From: Synechococcus sp. AG-679-B05
Lineage (GTDB): Bacteria > Cyanobacteriota > Cyanobacteriia > PCC-6307 > Cyanobiaceae
DNA length: 64,000 bases
Direction: 5' to 3'
Assembly (NCBI GenBank): GCA_003210795.1
Contig: QCUJ01000003.1
Span: 1-64,000 of the forward strand
The notes under the pieces were generated by a model that saw only the letters and a list, made by a program, of their open reading frames with translations, did not search any database and was not told where the DNA came from. Both the position numbers and the translations under genes were made by a program. Positions 10,375 to 19,500 of the stretch are shown here, in pieces; position 1 is the stretch's first letter, and every line of letters begins with the position of its first letter.

Positions 10375-11835
10375 ATGACAACTGCATACCAAGCGCCACC
10401 GAAAAAGCGGCGTAAAACCCTTCAAGAGGCCAGCCTTTTGGAAGGCCCCATGATGCTGATGAAGAGCATCAGGGGATTCAGCTCGAATCGCGCCATGACC
10501 TGGATGGCATGTGCGCCACTGGCTCTAATGGGGCTGGGGATCTTCACCCTCTCAGCCAAGGCCGAAGAGCTTCCAGAGCTCTCAGCGGCTTTTCTTGCCA
10601 ACAACCTCTGGTTGCTGGTGGCGACGATTCTGGTGATCTTCATGAACGCCGGCTTCGCCATGGTTGAAGCAGGCATGTGTCGCCAGAAGAATGCCGTCAA
10701 CATCCTTGCCAAAAACCTCTTCGTCTTCGCTCTCGCGGTGACGGCCTACTGGTTCATCGGCTACTCGCTGATGTACGGCGATGGCTCGAACGGCTGGTTC
10801 TATTTCGGCGGACTTTTCTTTGACCCAACCGTCACAGCTGAAACGATCAGCGAAGCCGGTTTGGTTCCAACCGTTGATTTCCTGTTTCAAGCTGCATTCG
10901 CAGGAACAGCGGCAACGATCGTTTCCGGCTTGGTCGCTGAACGCATCAAGTTCGGAGAGTTTGTGATCTTCGCCCTAGTGCTCACTGCGTTCATCTATCC
11001 CGTTGCTGGCTCTTGGCAGTGGAACGGTGGCTGGCTGAGCGAGATGGGTTTCATCGACTTTGCAGGCTCCTCGATCGTCCACTCCGTTGGCGCATGGGCC
11101 GGTCTGGTCGGTGCAGCCTTGCTTGGACCCCGCATCGGGAAATACGTCGGCGGCAAGGTTCAGGCGATTCCTGGCCACAACATGTCCATCGCCACCCTGG
11201 GCGCGTTGATTCTTTGGATCGGCTGGTACGGCTTCAACCCGGGGTCCCAACTGGCCATGGACCAGTGGGTGCCCTATGTCGCTGTCACAACAACCCTTGG
11301 AGCTGCAGGCGGGGCCATCGGCGCCACCGTGATTTCCACGATCACCTCCAAGAAGCCTGATCTCACGATGATCATCAATGGCATCCTGGCCGGGTTGGTC
11401 AGCGTGACTGCCGGCTGCGGAAACCTCACCCTCACCGGCTCATGGATGGCTGGATTGGTGGGCGGCATCATCGTTGTCTTCTCCGTCGCAGCCTTGGATG
11501 CTGCTGGAATCGATGATCCGGTCGGCGCATTCTCCGTGCACGGTGTGTGCGGCATATGGGGAACCCTCGTCATCGGCCTCTGGGGCTACGACATTCAGGG
11601 CGATGGTTCAGGACTGGGTCTCCTTGTTGGAGGCGGCATCAATCAGCTCGGCGTTCAAGCCCTGGGCGCTGGTGCCTATGCCATCTGGACTGTTGTGACC
11701 TGCTTCATCGCCTGGCAGATCATCGGAGCCTTGTTCGGAGGCATTCGCGTCACTGAACAGGAAGAAACCGAAGGTCTCGACATCGGCGAGCACGGAATGG
11801 AGGCCTACGCAGGCTTCTCGACCACAAACAACTGA
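10375..11835 (+). CDS. amt1: ammonium transporter
   Basis: Amt family: NAGFAMVEAGMCRQKNAVNILAKN, GSSIVHSVGAWAGLVGAALLGPR, GNLTLTGSWMAGLVGG. Confidence 0.97.
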   Translation: MTTAYQAPPKKRRKTLQEASLLEGPMMLMKSIRGFSSNRAMTWMACAPLALMGLGIFTLSAKAEELPELSAAFLANNLWLLVATILVIFMNAGFAMVEAGMCRQKNAVNILAKNLFVFALAVTAYWFIGYSLMYGDGSNGWFYFGGLFFDPTVTAETISEAGLVPTVDFLFQAAFAGTAATIVSGLVAERIKFGEFVIFALVLTAFIYPVAGSWQWNGGWLSEMGFIDFAGSSIVHSVGAWAGLVGAALLGPRIGKYVGGKVQAIPGHNMSIATLGALILWIGWYGFNPGSQLAMDQWVPYVAVTTTLGAAGGAIGATVISTITSKKPDLTMIINGILAGLVSVTAGCGNLTLTGSWMAGLVGGIIVVFSVAALDAAGIDDPVGAFSVHGVCGIWGTLVIGLWGYDIQGDGSGLGLLVGGGINQLGVQALGAGAYAIWTVVTCFIAWQIIGALFGGIRVTEQEETEGLDIGEHGMEAYAGFSTTNN

Positions 11836-11857
11836 TCCCATTCAGGGTTCGGTTCTC

Positions 11858-11883
11858 AGCCCGGCCATCAGGCCGGGCTTTTT
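11858..11883 (+). terminator. intrinsic terminator after amt1
   Basis: AGCCCGGCC-ATCA-GGCCGGGCT followed by TTTT. Confidence 0.9.
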
Positions 11884-11938
11884 AATTGCTTGGTCCACAA
11901 GCCAGACCCCATAGAGTCAAAGCAATCCTGCGCTCCCA

Positions 11939-13138
11939 ATGGACACCCACGCCTTCAAGCGCTCCCTTCACAATTCAGAGCGTTACAACCGGCGAGGCTT
12001 CGGGCGTGCCGAGGAAGTGGCCGAAAGCCTTGAGCAGGCTTATCAAAGTGGCCTCATCGGCACCATCCGTGAAAACAACTACAAACTCAGCCACGGCCGG
12101 CTGAATATTCGATTGGCAGAAGCGTTCGGCTTTTGCTGGGGCGTGGAACGAGCCGTTGCTATGGCATACGAAACCCGCAAGCACTACCCGGAAGAAAGGT
12201 TGTGGATCACCAATGAAATCATTCACAACCCCTCGGTGAACGATCATCTGCGCGAGATGGACGTTCAGTTCATCCCCGTGGAACAAGGCGTCAAGGATTT
12301 TTCAGGCATCAGCAACGGTGATGTGGTCATCCTTCCGGCTTTCGGAGCAACGGTGCAGGAAATGCAGCTGCTTAACGAGCGGGGTTGCCACATCGTTGAC
12401 ACAACCTGCCCCTGGGTGTCCAAGGTGTGGAACACCGTCGAGAAGCACAAGAAGCAGATCGTCACTTCGATCATTCACGGCAAGGTGAAGCATGAGGAAA
12501 CCCTCGCCACAAGTTCTTTTGCAGGCACCTATTTAGTGGTCCTTGACCTTGAGGAAGCCCAGATCGTCGCGGATTACATCCTTGGGAAAGGTGATCGCGC
12601 TGACTTCATGCAGCGCTTTGCCAAGGCCTGCTCAGTGGGATTCGACCCCGATAAAGATCTGGTCCGCCTCGGCGTCGCTAATCAGACCACCATGCTCAAA
12701 AGCGAAACCGAAGAAATCGGGCGACTGTTTGAACGCACAATGCTTCGGAAGTATGGCCCTATGGAGCTGAACGATCATTTCCTTGCTTTCAACACCATCT
12801 GTGATGCAACGCAGGAACGTCAGGACGCCATGTTCTCATTGGTGGATGAACCCTTGGATCTGATGGTTGTGATCGGGGGATTCAACTCCTCCAACACCAC
12901 ACACCTCCAAGAGATCGCAATTACCCGAGGCATCCGCTCCTTCCACATCGACACCCCCGATCGAATCGATGTGAACACCAACACAGTGGAACACATGCCT
13001 CTGAGCGAAGCGTTGCGAACCGACGAAAAATTTCTCCCCTTAGGACCAGTGAATGTGGGGATCACCTCAGGAGCCTCCACCCCAGACCGAGTTGTCGAGG
13101 AGGTCATTGGAAAACTGATGCAATTGAGCGAAAAGTGA
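11939..13138 (+). CDS. ispH: 4-hydroxy-3-methylbut-2-enyl diphosphate reductase
   Basis: [20 protein letters not shown]..., [27 protein letters not shown]. Confidence 0.97.
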   Translation: MDTHAFKRSLHNSERYNRRGFGRAEEVAESLEQAYQSGLIGTIRENNYKLSHGRLNIRLAEAFGFCWGVERAVAMAYETRKHYPEERLWITNEIIHNPSVNDHLREMDVQFIPVEQGVKDFSGISNGDVVILPAFGATVQEMQLLNERGCHIVDTTCPWVSKVWNTVEKHKKQIVTSIIHGKVKHEETLATSSFAGTYLVVLDLEEAQIVADYILGKGDRADFMQRFAKACSVGFDPDKDLVRLGVANQTTMLKSETEEIGRLFERTMLRKYGPMELNDHFLAFNTICDATQERQDAMFSLVDEPLDLMVVIGGFNSSNTTHLQEIAITRGIRSFHIDTPDRIDVNTNTVEHMPLSEALRTDEKFLPLGPVNVGITSGASTPDRVVEEVIGKLMQLSEK

Positions 13139-13198
13139 GAGCCGAAGAGCTTGATATTGATGCACCTCTAGTGGACCGAAACCAGCCTTTCTCCAGTC

Positions 13199-13748
13199 GT
13201 GATCAATACCTCGCGCCTAAATATCGAAAGCCTGCGACACGCCGCAGGACCTCAAGTGCGCCGGTACATCAGCAGATTTTCCGACTCGATGGAGGTGCGT
13301 TCGACTGCTGAAACGGTTACGCATCATCTCGATAAACATCAGCCTTGGTTTCAACGCTGTAAAGAACCCATGGCTGCCCGCGAAATGGACGATCAGACCT
13401 ATGTCCTGACACTCGGCCAATTCGGAAACTTTGGCTTCGAAATTGAGCCAACCATTGCCCTGAAACTGCTACCTCAAAAGAATAATATTTATCGGATGGA
13501 AACAGTGGAAGGTGATCACGCAATCGATCAATCCGCACAGCCATTACGACGTCGATTTTGAAGCCAAGATGCTCCTGTAGCCCAGCGAGTCAAACCAGTC
13601 AGTCAACGCAACCGTGCAGTGGGATCATGACCTAAGCGTGTGGATACACTTACCGAAAGTGATCACCCGCTCCGACAAATTGTGCATCAAATCTCTCGCC
13701 GACTTATATGGAAAGTTTAAGAGTATTTTCACGTGTCTAAAGGCTTGA
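13199..13748 (+). pseudogene. decayed DUF1997-like gene (frameshift plus in-frame stop)
   Basis: First frame reads to YRMETVEGDHAIDQ; the +1 frame then gives INPHSHYDVDFEAKMLL, a TAG at 13578-13580, and continues as PSESNQSVNATVQWDHDLSVWIHLPKVITRSDKLCIKSLADLYGKFKSIFTCLKA. The xVxWDxDLxVxIxxP pattern resembles the DUF1997 C-terminus. Confidence 0.65.
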
Positions 13749-13805
13749 AATACCCGAAAAGGATTAGGGCTGCTTTTTAACTTAACCCTTTGCCACAACA
13801 GACGT

Positions 13806-14183
13806 TCAGGCCTGTGGAATACCACGACTCCTGGCAGTCTCTAACTGACGTTGCCTGAGGTCAATCAAGTGTTCAAAATCAACCCAGTGAATGCAATCAA
13901 CAGGGCATGTATCGATTGCTTCTTGTATCCTTTCAATTGAATCTCCGTCCTGACGAATGGCTCGACAACGACCCGTCTCAGCAATCATTAAAAAGGTGTT
14001 GGAAGCTACATGCGCGCAATAACGGCACCCGATGCAATCTGATTCTTCAACCCAAACAGCCTTCTGACGCAATTCGCCTCCCAAGACAGGCTCATCGCCA
14101 GTCTGCAGTGACTCATTGAGAGTTAAAGGTGTTGAAAAAGCATGAACAACACCTAATTCATCCTGGAAGGATCCATCATCCAC
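13806..14183 (-). CDS. 4Fe-4S ferredoxin-type protein
   Basis: ESDCIGCRYCAHVASNTFLM...EAIDTCPVDCIHWV: CxxCxxC and CPVDC cluster motifs. Confidence 0.9.
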   Translation of the reverse strand: MDDGSFQDELGVVHAFSTPLTLNESLQTGDEPVLGGELRQKAVWVEESDCIGCRYCAHVASNTFLMIAETGRCRAIRQDGDSIERIQEAIDTCPVDCIHWVDFEHLIDLRQRQLETARSRGIPQA

Positions 14184-14196
14184 GGCTCAAAAAGAA

Positions 14197-14961
14197 TCAG
14201 CGAATCGTGAACATCGCGTTAACGACAGAAAGCACGACCACAACAGAGGTTGAAGCTGCTATCACCAAGAATGCCAACCAAAACTTGAGGATTCGGCCCT
14301 CTGGCTTCTCATAAATCAACCTAGAAACTGTCAGAGGATTGGATATTTTATTGAACTCAACAACAGACATCATCAAACTTTCACTAATCAAACGATCACG
14401 CCAATCCTCTCCATATCGGGGCAAACGCTGATAAATCGGCATTTCACCGATCGGACGCCCCGGGATCTTTCGGCTGACCTGCTCTGGCACGGAGTCGTAA
14501 CCAAAGCGATTCATATATTCAGGGCTATCAAGAATATCGTCCACAAATCCAACAAAACCTTTTTCAGCAATCAGAACTGCCCAAGATCTTTTTTCATCTT
14601 CACCGAATACTGGACGACCGAGGACACGACCAACAACCTGCTCAACAAGACGATAATTAGAACTACAGGCTACATAGCCCCTGTAAAATCGATCCGACAG
14701 CAACAACCCCCGCACGAAATCACGAATAGTGATACTCCCGTCTTTGTATTGAGACTCGAGAAATATTTCTCTGTCGCAGGACATGGAGTGAAAAAAGATT
14801 TGGCGATAGCATTTATCAATCACTTCGGCGGCCGCTTCAGTGGACTGGTCCGGACGAATATCCGGAAAAGAGTCTGACAGCCGCTTAACTCTCGCGTTCT
14901 GGGTTACAAGCCTGAAAGGGAGCTGATTTCCAACCGAACTCTTAACCACAGGGCTATTCAA
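14197..14961 (-). CDS. cpcL: membrane-anchored phycobilisome rod linker, CpcL (CpcG2-type)
   Basis: Pfam00427-like linker: IDKCYRQIFFHSMSCDREIFLESQYKDGSITIRDFVRGLLLSDRFYRGYV...VVGRVLGRPV...KGFVGFVDDILDSPEYMNRFGYDSVP. Ends in a hydrophobic helix FWLAFLVIAASTSVVVVLSVVNAMF. TTG start. Confidence 0.87.
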   Translation of the reverse strand: MNSPVVKSSVGNQLPFRLVTQNARVKRLSDSFPDIRPDQSTEAAAEVIDKCYRQIFFHSMSCDREIFLESQYKDGSITIRDFVRGLLLSDRFYRGYVACSSNYRLVEQVVGRVLGRPVFGEDEKRSWAVLIAEKGFVGFVDDILDSPEYMNRFGYDSVPEQVSRKIPGRPIGEMPIYQRLPRYGEDWRDRLISESLMMSVVEFNKISNPLTVSRLIYEKPEGRILKFWLAFLVIAASTSVVVVLSVVNAMFTIR

Positions 14962-15191
14962 AATTAAGATGCTAATTATGAACCAAGCGGAAAATACAAG
15001 CGATCCAAATCACGCCAACAAGCGAATCAAGAGAGGAGGGCCGCCGGCATTAAAGCAGGCGCAGGGGCAGCATTTTATACTTTATATTGCATTAAATAAG
15101 TCGCCCACGCATTAACGGCAATAAGCCAAATGAACTTGGAGGAGGGCGGTCAGGCTTTGGTGATAAAATTTGGTCTAGGAAAAAGATCTAA

Positions 15192-15434
15192 ATGGCACTG
15201 AGCGGATTCGAAATCGCGATGGGGGGGGTTAGCTCGATCCCCGTTCTTGGAGGCCTGATTTTCTTGGGCTTTAAGGCCTTTGGCGAAAAGAATCTCGATG
15301 CTTCCAAGTTAAAGCCCAAAAAACCCGCCGCTGCTGAAAAGAAACCAGCTCCTGCAGCCAAAAAAGATCCTGCCGCTGCTGAAAAGAAACCAGCTCCTGC
15401 AGCCAAAAAAGATCCTGAATCATCAGAGAAATAG
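15192..15434 (+). CDS. small membrane-anchored protein with Ala/Pro/Lys-rich repeat tail
   Basis: 80 aa; hydrophobic N-terminus then two copies of PAAAEKKPAPAAKKD. Confidence 0.7.
   Translation: MALSGFEIAMGGVSSIPVLGGLIFLGFKAFGEKNLDASKLKPKKPAAAEKKPAPAAKKDPAAAEKKPAPAAKKDPESSEK
15324..15413 (+). repeat. 45-bp tandem repeat, two copies, within the 15192-15434 CDS
   Basis: 15324-15368 and 15369-15413 are almost identical (first codon CCC vs CCT), encoding PAAAEKKPAPAAKKD twice. Confidence 0.95.
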
Positions 15435-15546
15435 TTTGCGATTAAAAGTCGCAAACGATCAAATTTCGAGCCTTGACTAATTGTAATATAAAAATCAAAA
15501 ATCGATAATTCATTGATGTAATTTCATGCATTCAAATAGCATTAAA

Positions 15547-16050
15547 TTAGCCGCCAAGGCTTACTTGATATAACTTTCCGATAAATTCGTTGGAGTAAAT
15601 AAACCAAGCAACGAGAGCGCCTAAACTTCCTCCCAGCCAGAAAAAAGTCTGGAACTGTGTCCAACTCTTGGAATTAAACAACTCCTTGGGAGGGTTGGGT
15701 ACAGTTGGATTTGCGGGAGGCTGATAAAATTTACCTCCAGCTTGGCCATAGAGGAAAAACAATGTAGTGAGTATGGTTACACCGCCAATGGTCGAAAACA
15801 AACCAATGGTCGTTGAAAATTCAGTGTTACGCATCGGCCCAAGAACTGTAAATGGGCCGTACAAAACAAAACCAAATGCTGAACCCAGCTGAAGCCCCCT
15901 AGACTTAATCGATAGACCTTGCCGGTACATCGGCAGCAGATTAATGATTGATCGAACTGCGATATTGCTATTAACTGGTGTAATTAAATCCCCAGCACAA
16001 GGATCTTGAAAAGGCCTGACTGTCGACAATGGCTTGGAATTTTCGTTCAT
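15547..16050 (-). CDS. psaL: divergent photosystem I reaction center subunit XI (PsaL-like)
   Basis: FQDPCAGDLITPVNSNIAVRSIINLLPMYRQGLSIKSRGLQLGSAFGFVLYGPFTVLGPMRNTEFSTTIGLFSTIGGVTILTTLFFLYG follows the PsaL pattern (TPVNSS...LPxYRxGLSPxxRGLExG.AhGyfL.GPF...GPLRNTE...GLlStIG). Confidence 0.88.
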   Translation of the reverse strand: MNENSKPLSTVRPFQDPCAGDLITPVNSNIAVRSIINLLPMYRQGLSIKSRGLQLGSAFGFVLYGPFTVLGPMRNTEFSTTIGLFSTIGGVTILTTLFFLYGQAGGKFYQPPANPTVPNPPKELFNSKSWTQFQTFFWLGGSLGALVAWFIYSNEFIGKLYQVSLGG

Positions 16051-16244
16051 TGCTTACAAAAGTCCTATCCAATTATGAGCAAAAAGAAATAAACATCAAA
16101 AGCAAAAAATACAAGAGGGCAGACAATAAGAACCTGCAAGCGGATCCTATGGCACACAGAGGGGCGGGCTGATTTGAGTACTTGAGCTTATGGCGAAGTT
16201 TTACTGGCAATGCTTTGACAGATACGTACAAAGAACCATCAGCC

Positions 16245-16328
16245 ATGACTGAACCTGCTTGCCCAATGCCAACACCTGAGCGTCAGCCAGTCTGCCCAAT
16301 GCCAACACCTAAATCACTGAACATTTAA
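16245..16328 (+). CDS. candidate 27-aa peptide with duplicated CPMPTP motif
   Basis: ATG ... TAA translates to MTEPACPMPTPERQPVCPMPTPKSLNI. No clear Shine-Dalgarno; coding status uncertain. Confidence 0.3.
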   Translation: MTEPACPMPTPERQPVCPMPTPKSLNI

Positions 16329-16356
16329 TCTCATTCGTAACGACTCACTAAGCTAC

Positions 16357-17163
16357 TTAAAGGCCAGAAGAAAAGTGACAAACACACCCTGGACCCTTAC
16401 CAAAAGGAGCTGAATGAAGCAATGCTTCACTCACATAGTGCTTTGAGTCTGCAATTGCATCTGACCATGTAGCACCACGAGCCAACAATGCGGTGATGGC
16501 TGCACTGAGAGTGCAGCCCGTACCGTGTGTATGAGGCGTAGGCAGGAATTGGCTGACATGCCATGTGCCAACCCCCTGACTTGTTAAAAAATAATCTTGA
16601 CCAGCAATTGCCTGCAATCCACCACCTTTAACAAGAACAGCTTCAACGCCATAATCAAGGAGTTTATAAGCAACTTGCTCGACATCCGCTGGTGTTGATA
16701 TTGAACAATCTGTCAACAAACTGGCTTCATAAATATTGGGAGTAATTAATGATGCCAAAGGGAACAACGATTTCTTGTAAAATGATACGGCTTCTTCATC
16801 CAACAAGATAGATCCAGCCCTGGAAACTATGACAGGATCAATGATTTTAAACCCAGGAAAATCTACCAAAAAACCAACAATTTCATCGATAATTTCAACT
16901 GAAAACAACATTCCTGTCTTGAGTGCTTTCACAGAAAGGTCGCTGAGCACAGCCCTCATTTGGTGACGAATCAAATCGCAGCTGATAGCTTCAATATGAG
17001 AAACACCTTGACTATTTTGAGCCGTAACACATGTAATGACAGAGGCACCATGAATAGCAAGACGATTGAATGTCTTCAAATCAGCCTGAATCCCAGCTCC
17101 ACCTGAGGAATCACTACCACCAATCGTTAAAACAGATTCAAATTTTTTATGCCATTCAGTCAT
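16357..17163 (-). CDS. thiD: hydroxymethylpyrimidine/phosphomethylpyrimidine kinase
   Basis: LTIGGSDSSGGAGIQADLKTFNRLAIHGASVITCVTAQNSQGV...HTHGTGCTLSAAITA. Confidence 0.95.
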   Translation of the reverse strand: MTEWHKKFESVLTIGGSDSSGGAGIQADLKTFNRLAIHGASVITCVTAQNSQGVSHIEAISCDLIRHQMRAVLSDLSVKALKTGMLFSVEIIDEIVGFLVDFPGFKIIDPVIVSRAGSILLDEEAVSFYKKSLFPLASLITPNIYEASLLTDCSISTPADVEQVAYKLLDYGVEAVLVKGGGLQAIAGQDYFLTSQGVGTWHVSQFLPTPHTHGTGCTLSAAITALLARGATWSDAIADSKHYVSEALLHSAPFGKGPGCVCHFSSGL

Positions 17164-17330
17164 CTATCTGCCGACTGATTGTCCGGCATTAATTCATTCA
17201 CATTGGGCATTGGGTCCGGTTCCCCATCGGCTATTGCTCGCGCACGTTTATAAAACCAGCTCTCGGTCGTTCCAGCTGTCTCCATGGCTTCTGCAATTTT
17301 CAACCAATTGGTTTGTTCAATTTGATCCAC
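17160..17330 (-). CDS. 56-aa hypothetical protein coupled to thiD
   Basis: GTG start; VDQIEQTNWLKIAEAMETAGTTESWFYKRARAIADGEPDPMPNVNELMPDNQSADR. Its TGA overlaps the thiD ATG (ATGA). Not in the ORF track. Confidence 0.5.
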   Translation of the reverse strand: MDQIEQTNWLKIAEAMETAGTTESWFYKRARAIADGEPDPMPNVNELMPDNQSADR

Positions 17331-17402
17331 TGTGCCGCTTCCTTTAGACGCTTATACACCTTAACAGTTTCCTCAAAATGTTTGTGATCACCCCTGCGAC
17401 GC

Positions 17403-17810
17403 TTGAGCAATACTGAGCTACAAACGCAAACGCATATAGGCGATGCCACTCCACGTACTAAAATCATCATGATGGAGCTACAAGCGATGTCCAGCTGGCA
17501 CGATCAACTTCTGAAGATAGGATTTCAGAAAGTCAAATCCGCTGACGGGGCTGTTCGTTACTGCTATGAAGCTAAGAATCGTCGGACATCGTTCTGGACA
17601 CAGATCACCGTTAAACAGGTTGGTCGGCCGTCTCCCGACTCGTGGCAGATAACCTACGCCCGATCTGAGATTCAAGTTGGGTTGTGGAAAATACATTCTG
17701 TCGTCAACGCAGTTGATGTTGTTGTTCACAACAATTCTCAAAAAATGGTAGAAGACATTGGCGAAAAAATTAAAATTCAGCCGAGTTTTCTACAACGAAT
17801 AAGCAGTTAA
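17403..17810 (+). CDS. hypothetical protein
   Basis: 135-aa ORF; start uncertain (TTG, or internal ATG at MELQAMSSW). Confidence 0.6.
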   Translation: MSNTELQTQTHIGDATPRTKIIMMELQAMSSWHDQLLKIGFQKVKSADGAVRYCYEAKNRRTSFWTQITVKQVGRPSPDSWQITYARSEIQVGLWKIHSVVNAVDVVVHNNSQKMVEDIGEKIKIQPSFLQRISS

Positions 17811-17815
17811 AACCT

Positions 17816-18361
17816 ATGCCTGGCATTCAAAATCGCCTCACAAGCGACCTCTCCAGTTTGATTTGGCACACAGAACGAGTTATTCTTCGAGAAGCAGGGT
17901 GTGCCAATGAAATTGGTGAAGTCGACTGGAAGAAAGCAAAAGCATTAGAACACAATCCTTTCGCAAATAAAAGCAAATGCTCAACATTGGCAATCTACAA
18001 AATCTTGAATCTAAGTAGTATCAGAGTGTTTAGGATCAAAAAACAAGACAATACATGGCATTGGTTTCTTGTTGATGATATGAGATACAAACGATACCTA
18101 GAAGCTCAAGGCAAGAGAATGGTTGATTTTATTTTCTGCCCAACAAAGCGTCAATTCAAAATGACGTGGAAAGAGGCGCCAACTGACATCATTAAAAAGT
18201 TGCCGATTGGCCAAGAGTTTGATACATGCGAAGAGATCAAATCTCCAATCAGCTCAGATCACTATGACCAAGAAACTCAAGATTTTGAATCTAAATTAAT
18301 TACTAGTAAGAAAAAGTGGCAAGAGCATTTGCGTGAAAATTCAACTAATTATATCCGATAA
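17816..18361 (+). CDS. hypothetical protein
   Basis: 181-aa ORF directly downstream of the previous one; no recognised family. Confidence 0.65.
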   Translation: MPGIQNRLTSDLSSLIWHTERVILREAGCANEIGEVDWKKAKALEHNPFANKSKCSTLAIYKILNLSSIRVFRIKKQDNTWHWFLVDDMRYKRYLEAQGKRMVDFIFCPTKRQFKMTWKEAPTDIIKKLPIGQEFDTCEEIKSPISSDHYDQETQDFESKLITSKKKWQEHLRENSTNYIR

Positions 18362-18433
18362 GCGCACAGAACCATAAGACCAATCCACGTGATGAATTGA
18401 CAGATGGCATAATATAGTCAAATTCAAAACCTC

Positions 18434-18907
18434 ATGACTGAAAGCGTTAACCCAAAAATCACAAGTGCTGGCTTGCTGGTTTTAAGACTGTTTGCATCAA
18501 CACTGATGATTCACCATGGCATTGAAAAGCTTTCTGATGTTGAGGGTTTCACAACTTATATCGTTGATCAATACTTTGCCTTCCTGCCTCTTAACCACGC
18601 TCTATGGACCACGGCAGCCGCTTACACCCAAATTATTGGGTCAATTTGCCTTTTAGCTGGCCTCGTAACACGAGCTTCGGCGATCGGTTTGGCTTCAACA
18701 ATGGTTTTTGCATTGGCATTTCATGGACTTGATACCGGTTTACAGGGAGCACCCCTTGGCATCGTTGATGCACACAATTATGAATACGAGACTTCAGCGC
18801 TGTACTTGGCAATTTTTGCAGGTTTGACAATATGGGGTAGCGGATCGTTCAGTATTTCTTCATTATTTAAATCATTTCTACCTGAAAAAATTCAACCATG
18901 GGCATGA
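18434..18907 (+). CDS. DoxX family membrane protein
   Basis: GLLVLRLFASTLMIHHGIEKL...IIGSICLLAGLVTRASAIGLASTMVFALAFHG. Confidence 0.85.
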   Translation: MTESVNPKITSAGLLVLRLFASTLMIHHGIEKLSDVEGFTTYIVDQYFAFLPLNHALWTTAAAYTQIIGSICLLAGLVTRASAIGLASTMVFALAFHGLDTGLQGAPLGIVDAHNYEYETSALYLAIFAGLTIWGSGSFSISSLFKSFLPEKIQPWA

Positions 18908-18955
18908 AAATGTGTCACAAAAAACTCATGGATTTACTTAACAGTTTTAGATGCA

Positions 18956-19102
18956 ATGTTTAAAATCATCAAGGAAAAGATTAACTTTTTAATGGACAAA
19001 CTTAGGCGTAAAGTTGCTTATGTACCAGCAGTTTCTGATACCGTTAAATCATTGCAGGATGTGGGCCTCGATTTAACGGAGGATCAGAATGGAGAGACCT
19101 AA
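18956..19102 (+). CDS. 48-aa hypothetical protein
   Basis: MFKIIKEKINFLMDKLRRKVAYVPAVSDTVKSLQDVGLDLTEDQNGET; overlaps the start of the next ORF (19089). Not in the ORF track. Confidence 0.45.
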   Translation: MFKIIKEKINFLMDKLRRKVAYVPAVSDTVKSLQDVGLDLTEDQNGET

Positions 19103-19490
19103 ACTTGATAAATTCCAATTCGAAATTGCAGTTGAAAATGCAGGCTTGACAGAACTTGAAATAGATATCCTCGAATACATACGTTATAATGGTATTTTTG
19201 ACGAATTGTCCTTACGAAAGGCTTTGTCACTGCCTTCAAAGCCACCAGCATTATATCGACTAAATAAAATCTGCGAAAAGATTGCAATTCATTTATCAAC
19301 AATTTCGAATGAACTATTTAAATGGTCTAAGCAGCAAAACCCAGACAATATTGCCTGGAAAGGCAACCTTGTTTGCAGCATTGGATATAATTGTGATGGA
19401 GATAGGCTAGAGCCTGAATCAGGGACTGTTTTATACCATACGTTTATAATTCATAAAGAATTATTCAATGGTTTTGGCGATAATGATTGA
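19089..19490 (+). CDS. hypothetical protein
   Basis: 133-aa ORF, MERPKLDKFQFEIAVENAGLTELEIDILEYIRYNG...; no recognised family. Confidence 0.6.
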   Translation: MERPKLDKFQFEIAVENAGLTELEIDILEYIRYNGIFDELSLRKALSLPSKPPALYRLNKICEKIAIHLSTISNELFKWSKQQNPDNIAWKGNLVCSIGYNCDGDRLEPESGTVLYHTFIIHKELFNGFGDND

Positions 19491-19500
19491 TATAAGCAAC

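Noticed and set aside
13625-13825. 66-aa minus-strand ORF
   Set aside because: Antisense to the reconstructed DUF1997 pseudogene tail; not protein-like.
15324-15413. Possible CRISPR or minisatellite
   Set aside because: Only two copies, no spacers, in frame within a CDS; simple coding duplication.
15188-15454. 88-aa minus-strand ORF with repeated FFSAAAGSFLAAGAG
   Set aside because: Reverse reading of the duplicated Ala/Pro/Lys tail of the plus-strand gene; the plus-strand product with anchor and basic tail is more credible.
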